Below are positions 31,832 to 43,370 of a stretch of 64,000 nucleotides of DNA, one piece after another; positions within the stretch are counted from its first letter, which is position 1; every line of letters begins with the position of its first letter. The notes under the pieces were generated by a model that worked only from the letters and a program-made list of their open reading frames with translations, searched no databases and had not been told where the DNA came from. A program made the translations under genes and the position numbers. Source of the DNA: Arachis hypogaea (taxonomy: Eukaryota; Streptophyta; Magnoliopsida; Fabales; Fabaceae); the NCBI RefSeq assembly GCF_003086295.3, contig NC_092044.1:71290528-71354527 (forward strand), in the 5' to 3' direction.

Positions 31832-32444
31832 CTGCCCTGCCCTTGTGGAGGGCAGGGCAGAAAATTGGTGCGTGCAGCCTTGGTGCGGTCGTGGTGCATT
31901 GGTGCGTGCTGCAGAATGCTGCCCTGCCCTCGCGGAGGGCAGGGTAGAAAATTCTGGTGCGCCAGTTTGGTGCCTGTGCGCGCTGCTGGTGCTGCCGAAT
32001 GATGCCCTTGGTGCGCCAGGTTGGTGCGCTGGCCGTGCCACAACAAAATGCTGCCCTGCCCTCGCGGAGGGCAGGGCAGTGTTTCCAAATTGAAGTCCCG
32101 TGTTCGAGACTTGGCCGATACACACGCTACCCATTTTCCTTGGCTTTCTTGGCACCATAATGAAGCCTAGTTTCTTGCTTCCTCATGGCCCTTAAAGATG
32201 CCTTTCGTTCCTGCCTCAATTGTACGCCAAATATGGATTGCTATATATCGTTGGAAAGCTCTGAATGTCAGCCTTCCAACGCAACTGGAAGCACATCAAT
32301 CGGACATCTGTAGCTCAAGTTATAGCCCTTTGAAGTAGGCATGGTCATGCTGTGAGCGGCCAGATTTTAACTTAGCGAAAATTTTGCTCCAACCTCACTT
32401 TGTTTCATCATGATTCTGCCCTGCCCTTGGCAAGGGCAGGGCAG
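31832..32444. repeat. E3 hairpin array, arms CTGCCCTGCCCT (4 copies)
   Basis: Four inverted repeats with arms of up to 12-13 bp (CTGCCCTGCCCT and AGGGCAGGGCAG) around CGCGG, TGTGG or TGGCA centres lie at 31832-31860, 31919-31947, 32051-32079 and 32416-32444. In LTR sense all lie upstream of the TATA box near 31623. The flanks are enriched in GGTGCG words. Confidence 0.92.
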
Positions 32445-32482
32445 TGTGCGTGCTGGTTGTTTTCCTCTTTAATTTGGTCATG

Positions 32483-32506
32483 GGCCACGCTTTTAAAAGC
32501 GTGGCC
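32483..32506. repeat. Perfect 24-bp palindrome in the E3 LTR
   Basis: GGCCACGCTTTT followed by AAAAGCGTGGCC has a 12-bp arm and no loop. Perfect palindromes of this length are rare by chance. It lies 40 bp from the last GC hairpin. Confidence 0.85.
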
Positions 32507-32735
32507 TAAGCCTCCAAAGTGTGCTCCAACTTCAAAGTGTGCTCCAAAGCTCTTTTTTTCTCCTTTTTTTGTGCTTCTTTACTTCTTTTTCTTCTTATTT
32601 CCTACAAGATTTATAAAATTAAAAGATCAAGGAAATCTTCCAATTAAGTACAAAAGAATGCAATATTTAAGCACTAATCATCAATTTCTTGTATGAAAAA
32701 GCATAGAAAAATAGGTATATGATGACTTGTCATCA

Positions 32736-33367
32736 CAACACCAAACTTAAACCTTGCTTGTCCCCAAGCAAGAAAAGAATCATGCAATAAAGATTGACAA
32801 TCCAAGGTAAGAAGAATAGCAACTCAATGTTCATGGTTAGCTAGTTTTCTAAGTATGCTACAATCACAAAAGAAATATAAATGATTGATGCTTCTATCTA
32901 GCTTATTTTATGAAATCTTTTTCTTATAATTCTTCCTTGAAACAAGCTTTTGATTTTTTTTTTTAGCTTCTCCTTTTGGGTGCTTTGCCCCATGAGTTAA
33001 CAATGAAGCTACGACTTCTAAATGCTTTGTTTTCAAGTATTACCACTTGATACATAAGCACCACAAGCATTTGAATTAGAGGACTTCATTAAGCTCATTT
33101 TTTTCTTTTCTTTGACTCTCTAATCATTGATGCTCAGAGCCTTGAGCTTTGAGGGAGTGCTTTTGCACTTGAGCCTAGCCTTGACTTCTAAGTGTTTTGT
33201 TTTCAAGCATTTGGCTTGATACATAAACACCACAAGCACTTAGCAAATAAATTGCCATTGGTACTCAGAGCCTTCAGCTTTCTCATTCCTTCCCTTTTTC
33301 TTTTCTTGCTTTAATTGTATTTGCTTCTTCAAGGTTTTCATGATTTCAAAAGATTTCACAAAATATA
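32736..33367 (-). other. PPT module and leftover 3' non-coding region of E3
   Basis: In sense a perfect 8-bp hairpin CTTGCTTG-GGGA-CAAGCAAG (32772-32753) is followed by GTTTAAGTTTGGTGTTG up to the LTR. The rest (32773-33367) is non-coding and holds two diverged copies of a stretch containing TTTGTTTTCAAG (33028-33039 and 33199-33210). No gene is seen. Confidence 0.75.
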
Positions 33368-33597
33368 CTAAGCCTCCAAAGTGTACTCCAACTTCAAAGT
33401 GTGCTCCAAAGCTCTTTTTTTCTCCTTTTTTTGTGCTTCTTTGCTTCTTTTTCTTCTTATTTCCTACAAGATTTATAAAATTAAAAGATCAAGGAAATCT
33501 TCCAATTAAGTACAAAAGAATGCAATATTTAAGCACTAATCATCAATTTCTTGTATGAAAAAGCATAGAAAAATAGGTATATGATGACTTGTCATCA
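33368..33597 (-). repeat. 5' LTR remnant of E3 (first 230 bp)
   Basis: It matches 32507-32735 nearly base for base, including the long T runs. This is the U3 start of the 5' LTR, joined directly to 3' non-coding DNA by an internal deletion. Confidence 0.85.
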
Positions 33598-33701
33598 CAA
33601 TGGTGTGCTACATTATTGATTGGTATAAATAACTTTTAAGTTTATTTATTTGTATATTTTATTTTATCTTATTAGCATGAGCTGTATGTTTCTTTTATTT
33701 A

Positions 33702-36364
33702 ATGACGCATTCACTGCCTGATCTGAGCTTAGCCGCATTTGATCCTGAAATTGAAAGAACTATTTCACGCATTAGGCGAGCTCGGCATAGGCTAGCCTCT
33801 GAGGTTGGTGAAGTGGTTACTACCAATTCACCAGTCCTATCTGAAGGCGAATCTGAAATTCCATTTAATGAAAAAACAAGCTCCTCTTCTACTGATTCAG
33901 TTGATTTACATGCAGATTCTATGACGGAGCGTAGAAGGATTACTCTCCAGGAAGCAGGAGCTCCAGACTTTACACTGCAAGCGTATCAAGTGCGTTACCC
34001 AAATCTGGCTGTAGATTTTGAACTGAAGACTGCGCTAATCAACTTGATACCTAAGTTTCATGGCTTACCTGCTCAGGAGCCTATAAAGCACCTCAGGGAT
34101 TTTCAGACAGCCTGTTCTACTGTTAGGCATCATGGTGCATATGAGACTTCTATTCTGCTAACTGCCTTCCCATTTTCTCTTGAGGGAAAGGCGAGGAAGT
34201 GGTATTACATTCAACCTGAAGCAGTTGTTACTAACTGGGATACGCTCAGGAAGTAATTCTTAGAAAAATACTTTCCAGTCAAGGCGAATCAGAGACTCTT
34301 TATGAGTATTGGGAGCACTTCAATAATCTCCTAGACGCATGCTCCACCACATGATTGACAAGTTGGTATTGATCAGCTACTTCACACAAGGCATGAAGCC
34401 TCAGGATAAGACTACATTGGATGGTGCGAGTAATGGTTCTCTAAAAAAGTACAAGACCGTGGAGGAAGCGTGGCAACTGATCAGCGACCTAGCTGAGTCC
34501 GCTCAAAATCATAGGCACAGAAACAATCACCCCAAGGCTGTGGAAGAGGTTTCCTCTAGTAGTGAGACTAATGCTCTCACACAGACTCTGTGTGAGATGA
34601 CCAACCTATTGAAGCAGATAAAGCAGAATCAATAACAACCTCAGCCTCCCCCAACATACAGAGTCAACAGTTGGCTCCTCAAAGAGTATGCAGAATATGT
34701 GTCGATTATACTCATTATACTGATGAGTGTCCGCAGATCCAACAAGAAGACAATACCATGGTAGCTATTCATAATTTCTATGACTGCCCGAATCAAGGAT
34801 ACTACCAACAAGGTGGTAATTACAACTAAGGTGGAAACTACAATCAAGGTTGGCAAGATAACTCCAACCAGGGATGGAGAGATAATTCCAACCAAGGATG
34901 GAGGAACAACTACAACAGAGGAGGCAGAGACAACAATGGAAATCAGAGGTGGAATAACAACAACAACAATAGACAGCAGAATCAAAACCAGCCCTACCAA
35001 GTACCTCACCAAAGGTAAGCCCATGGTTCTCAGAACAACCAATAGCAAGCCCCTCAAGTCACCTACCCACCTTCCTCTTCTAATGACGAGTTGCTTCAGT
35101 CTATTGACCAAAGACAAAAGACCATGGAGAACACACTTAGCTCTACCTTGAACGGTATGACTTCTGCTGTACAAGCTCTCGCTTTACAAATTAGATCTAT
35201 AAACACCCCAACAGTCAACCTGCAAGCTCTAATACACTTCCGTCTCAACCTTTTCCCAACCCCAAAGGAGGCATCAATGCCATCACTTTGAGGTCTGGAA
35301 CCACACTGCAAGAGAGGAGTTATGAGGAGCCATGTTCAAGGGAGAACATTCAAGTTAAAGATGCTGTTGAGGTAGAAGATGCTGAAGAGGAAGATGAGGT
35401 ACAAGACATGGTTGAAGAAGCAGCAACTCAACCAGAGAATGGAGCATCAAAGGCAGCTGAAGCTTCACGTGACGCTATCCCTATCCCCTTTCCACATCTT
35501 GCAAGAAAGTCTAGAAAGCAGATGGAGCTTGATCCCAAAATGGTAGAAATCTTCAAAAAGGTTGAAGTAACTATTCCCCTCTTTGATGCTATTCAGCAAG
35601 TACCTAAATATGCGAAGTTTCTAAAAGATTTGTGCATGCATAAGGATAAAATTAATGAATTAGAAACTATTCCTTTAGGTAGCTCTATATCTGCTTTATT
35701 GGGTAATATACTAGAAAAATGTAGTGATCCAGGTCCATGCATAGTTAGCTGTACTATTGAGGGTGTAACAATTTTTGACTGCATGTGTGATATAGGAGCA
35801 TGTGTGAGTATTATGCCATTATCTGTATATGATGCTTTGACGCTACCTCCTTTAAAAAGGTCGGCAACACGTTTTGTTTTGGCAGATAAAAGCATAATCT
35901 CTGTGGTTGGTATTGCTGAGGATGTGCTAATGAGCATTAAGGGGCTAATATTCCCTATTGATTTTTACATCTTGGAGATGCCCCCTAATGACTCCGGGAG
36001 GCAGTCATCCATCCTACTTGGAAGACCATTTCTGAAGACTTCAAAGTTCAAGTTGGACGCCTTCTCAGGAACCTACTCTTTTGAGATAGATGGCAGAACA
36101 GTGAGCTTCAATCTGGATGAAGCTATGAGGCATCCAATGGAAGATCACTCCATCTTCCAGTGTGATATTATTGATGAGAACATGGCTGTAGTCCATCAGG
36201 AAGAAATAGAAGAGATGCACATGGAGCAAGTAGCAAGTGTGGGGAAGCCCTCTGAGCTTTCTGAAGATGTCATACCACCACACATAGCTCCAGATGATCA
36301 AGTGCCTAGCCAGGAGCAGAAAACAGAATTGAAGCCCCTTCCACCCCACCTCAAGTACGCATAC
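33702..36364 (+). pseudogene. gag: Gag and protease of G3, frameshifted
   Basis: Gag starts MTHSLPDLSLAAFDPEIERT at 33702 and has the gag core (VDFELKTALINLIPKFHGLP, HLRDFQTACSTV, FSLEGKARKWYY). A frame break follows at 34255, and the frame resumes at 34339 (HMIDKLVLISYFTQGMKPQD). A CX2CX4HX4C knuckle (CRICVDYTHYTDEC) is at 34689-34730, followed by Asn/Gly/Arg-rich repeats. The protease (frame open from before 35288 to 36364) has the active site DIGACVSIMPLSVYD at 35789 and SILLGRPFLKT. The protein is cut between protease and RT by G1 at KYAY. Confidence 0.85.
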
Positions 36365-37944
36365 TGGTGCACAGAATTGTGATCACACTTTTTACAACTC
36401 TGGTACAACTAACCAGCAAGTGCACTGGGTCGTCCAAGTAATAAAACCTTACGCAAGTAAGGTCGATCCCATGGAGATTGCCGACTTGAAGCAAGCTTTG
36501 GTCATCCTGTAAATCTTAGTCAGGAGGATTCAATTGGTTATGAGTTTTGATAATTGAAAGATAAATAAAACATAAATTAAAATAAAGATACTTATGTAAT
36601 TCATTGGTGGAAATTTCAGATAAGCGTTTGGAGATGCTTTGTTGCTTCTGAACCTCTACTTTCCTATTGTCTTCATCTAATCATGCGTGCTCCCTTCCAT
36701 GGCAAGCTGTATGTTGGTGGATTACCATTGTCAATGGCTACCATCCATCCTCTCAGTGAAAATGGTCCAGGTACGGTTTCTTTATAGCCAATCAACTGTC
36801 AGATCTCTCATCTCGGATAAAAAATACCAGGCACAGCTACCGCACGACTAATCATCTGTCAGATCTCACTTGTGTCGAAATAGGATCTCTCTATCCTTTT
36901 GCATACTGTCACTATGCCCAACATTGGTGAGTTGGAAGCTCGTCACAGTCATCCCGTCCCAGATCCTACTCGGAATACCACAGACAAGGTTTAGACTTTC
37001 CGGATCTCGGGAATGCTGCCAATTGGTTCTAGCTTCTACCACGAAGGTTCTAATCTCACGGATTCGAATGCTCTGTTGTCAGGAGAGGCAAGTCAAATCC
37101 ATGGATCAGAGACCCAAGAGACTATACTTCAGCTGTCGTCCAATGACTACGTTGAACATCATGTAGACCGCTTGTGGTTGTCAGCCACGCGGATATTGGC
37201 TAAGCGAGTAACGAAGATAGTGGGTGATTGTCATGGGTCACCCTTTCATTCTGACTTAACTGAATTAAGTATGAGAGTATATCTTAGAGAAGAGGTAAGT
37301 GTGAATTGAAAGAGAAACAATAGTACTTGCATTAATTCATGAAGAACAGCAGAGCTCCACACCTCAATCAATGAGATGTAGAAACTCCACCGTTGGAAAA
37401 TACATAAGAGAAAAAGGTCTAGGCATGGCCGAATGGCCATCCTCACAAATGTGAAAAATGGCATAAGATAAGCTATGAATACAATAGTAAAAAGTGCTAT
37501 TTATACTAAACTAGTTACTAAGGATTACAGAAAATAAGTAACTAAGTGCATATAGTGCAGAAATCCACTTCTGGGGCCCACTTGGTATGTGCTTGGGCTG
37601 AGCATTGAGCTTTACACGTGCATAGGCCTTTTCTGGAGTTAAATGCCAGCTTAGATGCCAGTTTGGGCGTTTAACTCCAGTTCTGGTGCCAGTTCCGGCA
37701 TTTTATGCTAGAAAAGGGTCTTTGGCTGGCGTTTAACACCAGTTTTGGCCATCAAATCTCGGGCAAAGTATGAACTATTATACATTGCTGGAAAGCCCAA
37801 GATGTTAGCTTTCCAACCCAATTGAGAAAGTGCCAATTGTGATTTTTGCAACAAAACTAATAAAAATATAATAAAAAGTAACTAAAACATACTAAAAACT
37901 ACCTAAAAATAATGCCAAAAAGCGTATAAATTATCCGCTCATCA
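36365..37944 (-). repeat. 3' LTR of G1 (1580 bp)
   Basis: Starts TGATGAGCGGATAATTTATACGC at 37944, ends TGTGCACCA at 36365. Palindromic words lie at 37632-37743, and TATAAATAGC in sense lies near 37496-37505. The 5' LTR is the same sequence with a 339-bp deletion. Confidence 0.92.
37632..37743. repeat. Palindromic array in the G1 3' LTR
   Basis: The words are CTGGAGTTAAATGCCAG, GGGCGTTTAACTCCAG, CCGGCATTTTATGCTAG and CTGGCGTTTAACACCAG. Several CpGs are decayed to TpG or CpA. The whole block is missing from the 5' LTR. Confidence 0.85.
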
Positions 37945-39088
37945 CACCACCAAACTTAAATTGTTGCTTGTCCCCAAGAAACTAAAAAGAAAATAGGATA
38001 AAAAGAAGAGAAAATACAACAAATTTCAAAATATCAATGAAGCTTAGTTCCAATTAGATGAGCAGGAATAGTAGCTTTTTGCTTCTGAACGGTTTTGGCA
38101 TCTCACTTTATCCTTTGAAGTTCAGAATGATTGGCATCCATAGGAACTCAGAATTCAGATAGTGCTATTGATTCTCCTAGTTTAGTATGTTGATTCTTGA
38201 ACACAGCTACTTTATGAGTCTTGGCCATGACCCTTAGCATTTTGTTTTCCAGTATTACCACCGGATACATAAATGCCACGGACACATAACTGGGTGAACC
38301 TTTTCAGATTGTGACTCAGCTTTGCTAGAGTCCCCAGTTAGAGGTGCCCAGAGTTCTTAAGCACACTCTTTTTGCTTTGGATCACGACTTTTACCACTCA
38401 GTCTCAAGCTTTTCACTTGGACCTTCATGACACAAGCACATGGTTAGGGACATCTTGATTTAGCCGCTTAGGCCAGGATTTTATTCCTTTGGGCCCTCAT
38501 ATCCATTAATGCTCAAAGCCTTGGATCCTTTTTTACCCTTGTCTTTTAGTTTAAAGGGTTATTGGCTTTTTGCTCTTGCCTTTTGGTTTAAAGAGCTATT
38601 AGCTTTTTCTGCTTGCTTTTTCTTTTTATTTCTTTTTTTTATTTTTCACCATTTTTTTCGCACGCTTTGTGTTTTTCACTACTTTTTCTTGCTTCAAGAA
38701 TCAATTCTATGATTTTTCAGATTATCAATAACATTTCTCTTTTTTCATTATTCTTTTAAGAGCCAACAATTTTAACATTCATAAACTTCACTATAAAAAA
38801 TATGCACTATTCAAGTATTTATTCAGAAAACAAAAAGTATTGCCATCACATCAAAATTATTAAACTATTTTCAAGATAGAATTCAAAATTTATGTACTTC
38901 TTTTTCTTTTTCAGAAAACATTTTTCATTTAAGAAAGGTGAAAGATTCATGGAACATTCATAGCTTTAAGACATAGACACTAAACACTAATGATCATGTA
39001 ATAAAGACATAAACATAGTCAAAACATAAAGCATAAAAACCAAAAACAGAAAAGAAAATAAACAAGGAGATTAAAGAACGGGTCCACC
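37945..39088 (-). other. PPT module and 3' UTR of G1
   Basis: PPT in sense TTTAAGTTTGGTGGTG; the adjoining hairpin (37963-37982) has one arm mutated (GTTTCTTG for GTTGCTTG). The rest is T-rich non-coding sequence homologous to E1c 58365-59440. No gene is seen. Confidence 0.7.
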
Positions 39089-39510
39089 TTAGTGACTGTG
39101 GCTTCTTCTTCCTCTTGAAGAACAAATGGAGTTCTTGAGCTCCTCTATGTCTCTTCCTTGCCTTTGTTGCTCCTCTCTCATGGCCTTTTGGTTCTCTCTG
39201 ATTTCATGGAGGATGATAGAGTGCTCTTGGTGCTCTACTCTTAGTTGCTCCATGTTGGAACTCAATTCTCCTAAAGAGGTGTTAAGTTGCTCCCAATAGT
39301 TGTGTGGAGGGAAATGCATCCCTTGAGGCATCTCAGGGATTTCTTGGTGAGGGACTTTTTCATGCTCTTGTTGAGGTCCATGAGTGGGCTCTCTTGCTTG
39401 CTCCATCCTCATTCTAGTGATGGGCTTTTGAGATGAATCTCTCCATCTTCCATGACTCAAAGTTGGAAGCAACTGCCTTTCCTAGAGGTTTCTCCGGCCT
39501 TAGGTGCCAT
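39089..39510 (-). pseudogene. aORF of G1, internally deleted and frameshifted
   Basis: It begins MAPKAGETSRKG at 39510, like E1c. It then skips the whole central domain and rejoins at the Arg/Glu-rich hinge (MEQAREPTHGPQQEHEKVPH) in another frame (ORF 39472-39089). The C-terminal coiled coil (QLNTSLGELSSNMEQLRVEH, RENQKAMREEQQRQGRDIEE) is intact. It is the mirror image of E1c, which keeps the core and lacks the coiled coil. Confidence 0.75.
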
Positions 39511-39698
39511 TAATGGTTATGGAAAAAAAAGCAGAGCTTTTTTTCCACACCAAACTTAAAAGGTATGCTCGTCCTCGAGAAAAAGAAAAAAGAAAGGATT
39601 AGAGGAAGAAGAGATGGAGGAGATGGAGATGTGGGAATAGTTTGGCCAAGGGGGTTTTAGGTGGTTATAATGGGGAAAATGAAGGAGTGATGAGCGGC

Positions 39699-39708
39699 TT
39701 ATATAGGA
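39699..39708 (-). promoter_or_regulatory. TATA box of the G1 aORF promoter
   Basis: CCTATATAAG in sense lies about 190 nt before the aORF ATG at 39510. The palindromic array starts about 250 bp further upstream. Confidence 0.55.
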
Positions 39709-39957
39709 GTGGAATGGAGAGGGAATTCTTGTAATAGGGGTTGGGTTTGGGAGGGAGATGGTTTGAATTTGAATGGGTGGGGGTAGGTGGGTTGTATGAT
39801 GGTTTTGGAGGAGAAATGGAGGTGATTGGTGGAGGTTATTTTGGGGAAGAGTGTTATGGAAAGGTGTAAAAAGGAGAGAAAAAGAGTTGGGGTAGGTGAG
39901 GATCCTGTGGGGTTCACAGATCCTAAGGTGTCAAGGAATTCTGGTCCCTGCACCTTT

Positions 39958-40188
39958 CTGGCGGTTAAACGCCCTGTGTGCCATTTTTGGCGTTTAACGC
40001 CAGCTCTGCCAGGCGGATGCCCCTTTCTAGCGTTTAACGCCAGCCAGACACCTTTTTCTGGCGTTAAACGCCAGTCTGTCTGCCAATTTTGGCGTTTAAT
40101 GCCCAGAATGCTGCCAGACTGGGTGTTAAATGCCCATTTTGCTAAACTTACTGGTGTTTAAACTTACTGGCGTTTAAACGCAAGTAAG
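39958..40188. repeat. Internal palindromic array of G1 (7-8 copies)
   Basis: Words such as TTGGCGTTTAACGCCAG, CTGGCGTTAAACGCCAG, TGGCGTTTAATGCCCAG and CTGGCGTTTAAACGCAAG are spaced by 13-20 bp. The centres are TTTAA or TTAAA, as in the LTRs of E1-1 and G1. Confidence 0.9.
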
Positions 40189-40340
40189 CCTGCCTTTCAG
40201 GGTGTTCTATTTTGATGCTATTTTTTATTTCGCTTTAATTCTGCAGCTGTTTTTGTGACTCTACATGATCATCAACCTAAAGAAAACATAAAATAACAAT
40301 GGAAAATGAAATGAAAAATTCATTAACAGAGATAAATAAG

Positions 40341-40358
40341 ATTGGGTTACCTCCCAAT
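40341..40358 (-). other. Pol-end hairpin of G1
   Basis: ATTGGGAGGTAACCCAAT in sense has a 6-bp perfect stem, here with a full A-T closing pair. It is kept although pol is deleted in this element. Confidence 0.55.
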
Positions 40359-40406
40359 AAGCTCTTCTTTAATGTCAATAGCTTGACAGCGAGCTTTTAT
40401 AGAGCT

Positions 40407-41799
40407 TTACAGACATTCAGAGCATGATGGTGGCCTCCCAACACCAAACTTAGAGTTTGAATGTGGGGGCTTTGCTTGACTCTGTATTGAGAGAAGATTT
40501 TCATGCTTCCTCTCCATGGTTACAGAGGAAGATCCTTGAGCCTTAAACACAAGGTAGTCCTCATTCCGTTGTTGGACTAACTCTCCTTTGTCCTCATCAA
40601 TCACAGCTCTTGTTGTGGCTAGGAAGGGCCTTCCAAGGATGATGGATTCATCTTCATCCTTCCCAGTGTCTAGGATTATAAAGTTAGTAGGGATGTAAAG
40701 GCCTTCAACCTTCACTAAGACATCCTCTACAAATCCATAAGCCTGTTTCATTGATTTGTCTGCCATTTATAGTGAGATTCTTGCAGCTTGTACCTCAAAG
40801 ATCCCTAGTTTCTCCATTACAGAGAGTGACATGAGGTTTATACCTGACCCCAGGTCACACAGAGCCTTCTCAAAGGTCATAGTGCATATGGTACAAGGTA
40901 TTAATAATCTTCCGGGATCTGGTTTCTTTTAAGGTAATTTCTATTGAACCAAGGCATTCAGTTCACTGATGAGCAATGGAGATTCATCCTCCCAATTCTC
41001 ATTACCAAATAACTTGGCATTCACCTTCATGATTGCTCCTAGGTATCGAGCAACTTGCTCTTCAACAATATCTTCATCTTCTTCAGAGGAAGAATACTCA
41101 TCAGAGCTCATGAATGGTAATAGTAAGTTCAGTGGAATCTCTATGGTCTCTGTATGAGCCTCAAATTCCTTTGGTTCCTCATTATGGAACTTCTTAGTGG
41201 TTAGTGGACGTCCGTTGAGGTCTTCCTCACTGGAAATCACTGCCTCTTCCTCCTCTATAGGGTCGGCCATTTTGGTTATATTGATGGCCTTGCACTCTCT
41301 CTTTGGATTCTCTTCTGTATTGCTTGGGAGAGTACTAGGAGGAGTTTAAGTAACTCTTTTACTCAGCTGACCCACTTGTGCCTCCAAATTTCTGATGGAG
41401 GACCTTGTTTCAGTCATAAAACTGAGAGTGGCCTTAGATAGATCAGAGACTATGGTTGCTAAGCTAGAGAAGCTCTGCTCAGAATTCTTTTTCTGTTGCT
41501 GAGAAGATGATGGAAAAGGCTTACTGTTGCCAAACCTATTTCTCCCACCACTATTATTATTGAAGCCTTGTTGAGGCTTATTTTGATCCTTCCATGATAA
41601 ATTTTGATGATTTCTCCATGAAGGATTATAGGTGTTTCCATAGGATTCTCCCATGTAATTCACCTCTTCCATTGCTGGATTCTTAGGGTCATAAGCTTCT
41701 CCTTCAGAGAAAGCTTCTTTAGTACTGCCGGATGCAGCTTGCAATCCAGTCAGATTCTGAGAAATCATATTGATTTGCTGAGTCAATATTTTGTTCTAA
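40407..41799 (-). pseudogene. gag: Gag C-terminus and protease of G1 (left part of the split ORF)
   Basis: One frame carries the gag tail (QQINMISQNLTGLQ, GFNNNSGGRNRFGNS, ETRSSIRNLEAQVGQLSKRV). It continues into an acidic linker (PFMSSDEYSSSEEDEDIVEE), then the protease active site CDLGSGINLMSLSVMEKLG at about 40859-40803 and IILGRPFLATTRAVID. Stops interrupt the frame near 41346, 40941 and 40770. It rejoins 52219-53108 when the copia insertion is removed. After the protease the sequence goes straight to the pol-end hairpin. Confidence 0.85.
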
Positions 41800-42228
41800 G
41801 CCAGTGTAAATCATGTTGCTTGTATGTGAAGTTTGTATTCGTAGGTTTTGATGAATGACAAACCAACAAATGACATGAAAGACAAACCAACAAACAACTT
41901 GAATGAACAAGCATGTTGAAAGATCAACCAACATTCAACGTTGAGGAATGAAGAGTTGAAAGCAACACAACAACAACAAGAAACTCAAGTCCACAACATT
42001 TGAAGACAAGTATAGTGTCTTAGGACTTAGGTAACTTCTTGTTAAGAACCAATTGCTAAATCTCTCAACACACACTCACAAAATGTTTTGATGCACATCT
42101 TGCAATTCGATGCTAGCCAAATGGTTTAAAACTTGTTTTTCAAAGGTACAAAAGCATAGGAATTGACTCCAACAAGTTTGAGATCAATCCTAAGTATTTT
42201 AAAGTGATTTTAAGCCATTCTTTAAGGT

Positions 42229-42387
42229 TTGCATCGATGCACACTCATCTTGCATCGATGCAAAGCATGCGACGACCTATTGAATCGATGCAAAGATGTT
42301 TGCATCGATGCAACCTAGCTGAAAATTCAAATTTCAGCTTCAAAGACACATTTGCATCGATGCAAAGTGTTATGCATCGATGCAAAT
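42229..42387. repeat. Copia palindromic word array in the LTR (6 copies)
   Basis: The words are TTTGCATCGATGCA, TTGCATCGATGCAAA, TTGAATCGATGCAAA, TTTGCATCGATGCAA, TTTGCATCGATGCAAA and TATGCATCGATGCAAA. They are perfect or near-perfect palindromes centred on ATCGAT. The last one is about 85 bp upstream of the TATA box. Confidence 0.92.
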
Positions 42388-42470
42388 AATTCAAAAACAT
42401 AAAAAACGGCTAGTTTTGACAAAAAGGCTCCATCCCATTAACTCCCCAATGTTTCTAAGGTTTGGGGAGT

Positions 42471-42480
42471 CTATAAATAG
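42471..42480 (+). promoter_or_regulatory. TATA box of the copia LTR
   Basis: CTATAAATAG, a canonical plant TATA box in a suitable place for the U3/R boundary. Its copy in the 3' LTR would fall in the N gap. Confidence 0.75.
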
Positions 42481-43318
42481 ATGGATTGAAGCCTTATTTC
42501 AAAGACTTGATTTTTTGAAAACTATATTGTTCATATTCTTTCATTCTACACATTTTTTTAAGGTGTTATAATACACAATTTGAGAGAGCAATATCAATTG
42601 GTTCAATAGTGCTAAACTTGTAATCATACACTCTTCTAGAGAGTACTCATTTCATCTCAACAATTCTTTAAGAATTGTTTTCTTATACACTTTGTAAATT
42701 GGAGTGTGATTTCCAAGGTTGAGTCAAGAGTTATAAACACTATAGTCGGTGAGGATACCAAAGAGGTATACTAAGTACTCAAGGCAAATCTTAGAGAAGG
42801 TATCTCTAAGTGGAGTGGGTTAGTATACGAGTGGTGATCATATACCGTGAGGTGTTAGAAACTAAGAACTCGGATTGTAAAAGGTTTTGCGCGAGCACCT
42901 TGAAGCTTGGCAATAGTGGAACTTCTCAATTGCGATTGAGAAAGAAAGTGGACGTAGGACAAGGATTGTGCCGAACCACTCTAAATAGCGTTTGCATCTC
43001 TCCAAACTCATCTCTTCAATATTATTGTCTTTTACCTTTGAGCAAATAAATTGTGATCGAAAAGTAGCTTCGTAAGTACTTAAGGAGTAGCTTAAGTCCG
43101 ATTGGTGAAAAGCTTGATCAATTTATTTGAGTTGGTGTCTATTGGAAAGTAAAAGCTCCTTATAAATGCTTAGCAATTGAGTTAAGCTCTTGGAAAAATA
43201 CTAGTACAATAACACTTTTGTATATTGTCTTTAACTTTAGCAAAAAAAAAAAAGATTCATTGTTGTTGCAATACTCAATTCACCCCCCTCTTGAGTAATT
43301 GTGCATAGGTTCTACAAG

Positions 43319-43330
43319 TGGTATCAGAGC
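43319..43330 (+). other. Copia primer binding site (initiator tRNA-Met)
   Basis: TGGTATCAGAGC, two bases after the LTR, is the well-known plant copia PBS complementary to the 3' end of initiator tRNA-Met. Confidence 0.92.
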
Positions 43331-43370
43331 TTAACCCTTTGAAAGACTTAACCGTTTAAGGGAAAAGATC

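Larger units (their letters stand above)
30860..32735 (-). repeat. 3' LTR of E3 (1876 bp)
   Basis: Sense start TGATGACAAGTCATCATATACC at 32735, sense end CACCATCA at 30860. A TATA box in sense (CCTATATAAAG) lies at 31618-31628. Upstream of it are four strong GC-rich hairpins (31832-32079 and 32416-32444) and a 24-bp perfect palindrome (32483-32506). Confidence 0.88.
30855..33602 (-). mobile_element. Internally deleted element E3 with TSD CAATG
   Basis: CAATG at 30855-30859 and 33598-33602 flanks an insertion of 2738 bp (30860-33597). On the minus strand it consists of the first 230 bp of the 5' LTR (33597-33368), about 595 bp of 3' non-coding region, the PPT module and a full 3' LTR. The rest of the 5' LTR, the PBS and all coding sequence are gone. 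The U5 and PPT regions are related to family C. It lies in the G3 leader. Confidence 0.88.
41805..43316 (+). repeat. 5' LTR of the copia element (1512 bp)
   Basis: Starts TGTAAATCATGTTGC and ends GGTTCTACA. Palindromic words lie at 42229-42387, TATA box at 42471, and an A run at 43241-43252 that is two bases shorter in the 3' LTR. A spurious 79-codon ORF (42810-43049) is repeated unchanged in the 3' LTR. Confidence 0.92.

Noticed and set aside
31668..32160. Overlapping ORFs of 97-157 residues on both strands
   Set aside because: They are open only because of the GC-rich hairpin array in the E3 LTR.
34641..35174. 177-residue hydrophobic minus-strand ORF, possible membrane protein
   Set aside because: Antisense shadow of the Asn/Gly/Thr-rich gag region of G3, where the plus strand has a zinc knuckle and homology.
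42810..43049. 79-residue ORF, repeated at 51715-51954
   Set aside because: It lies inside both copia LTRs, so the repetition is LTR identity and not gene conservation.
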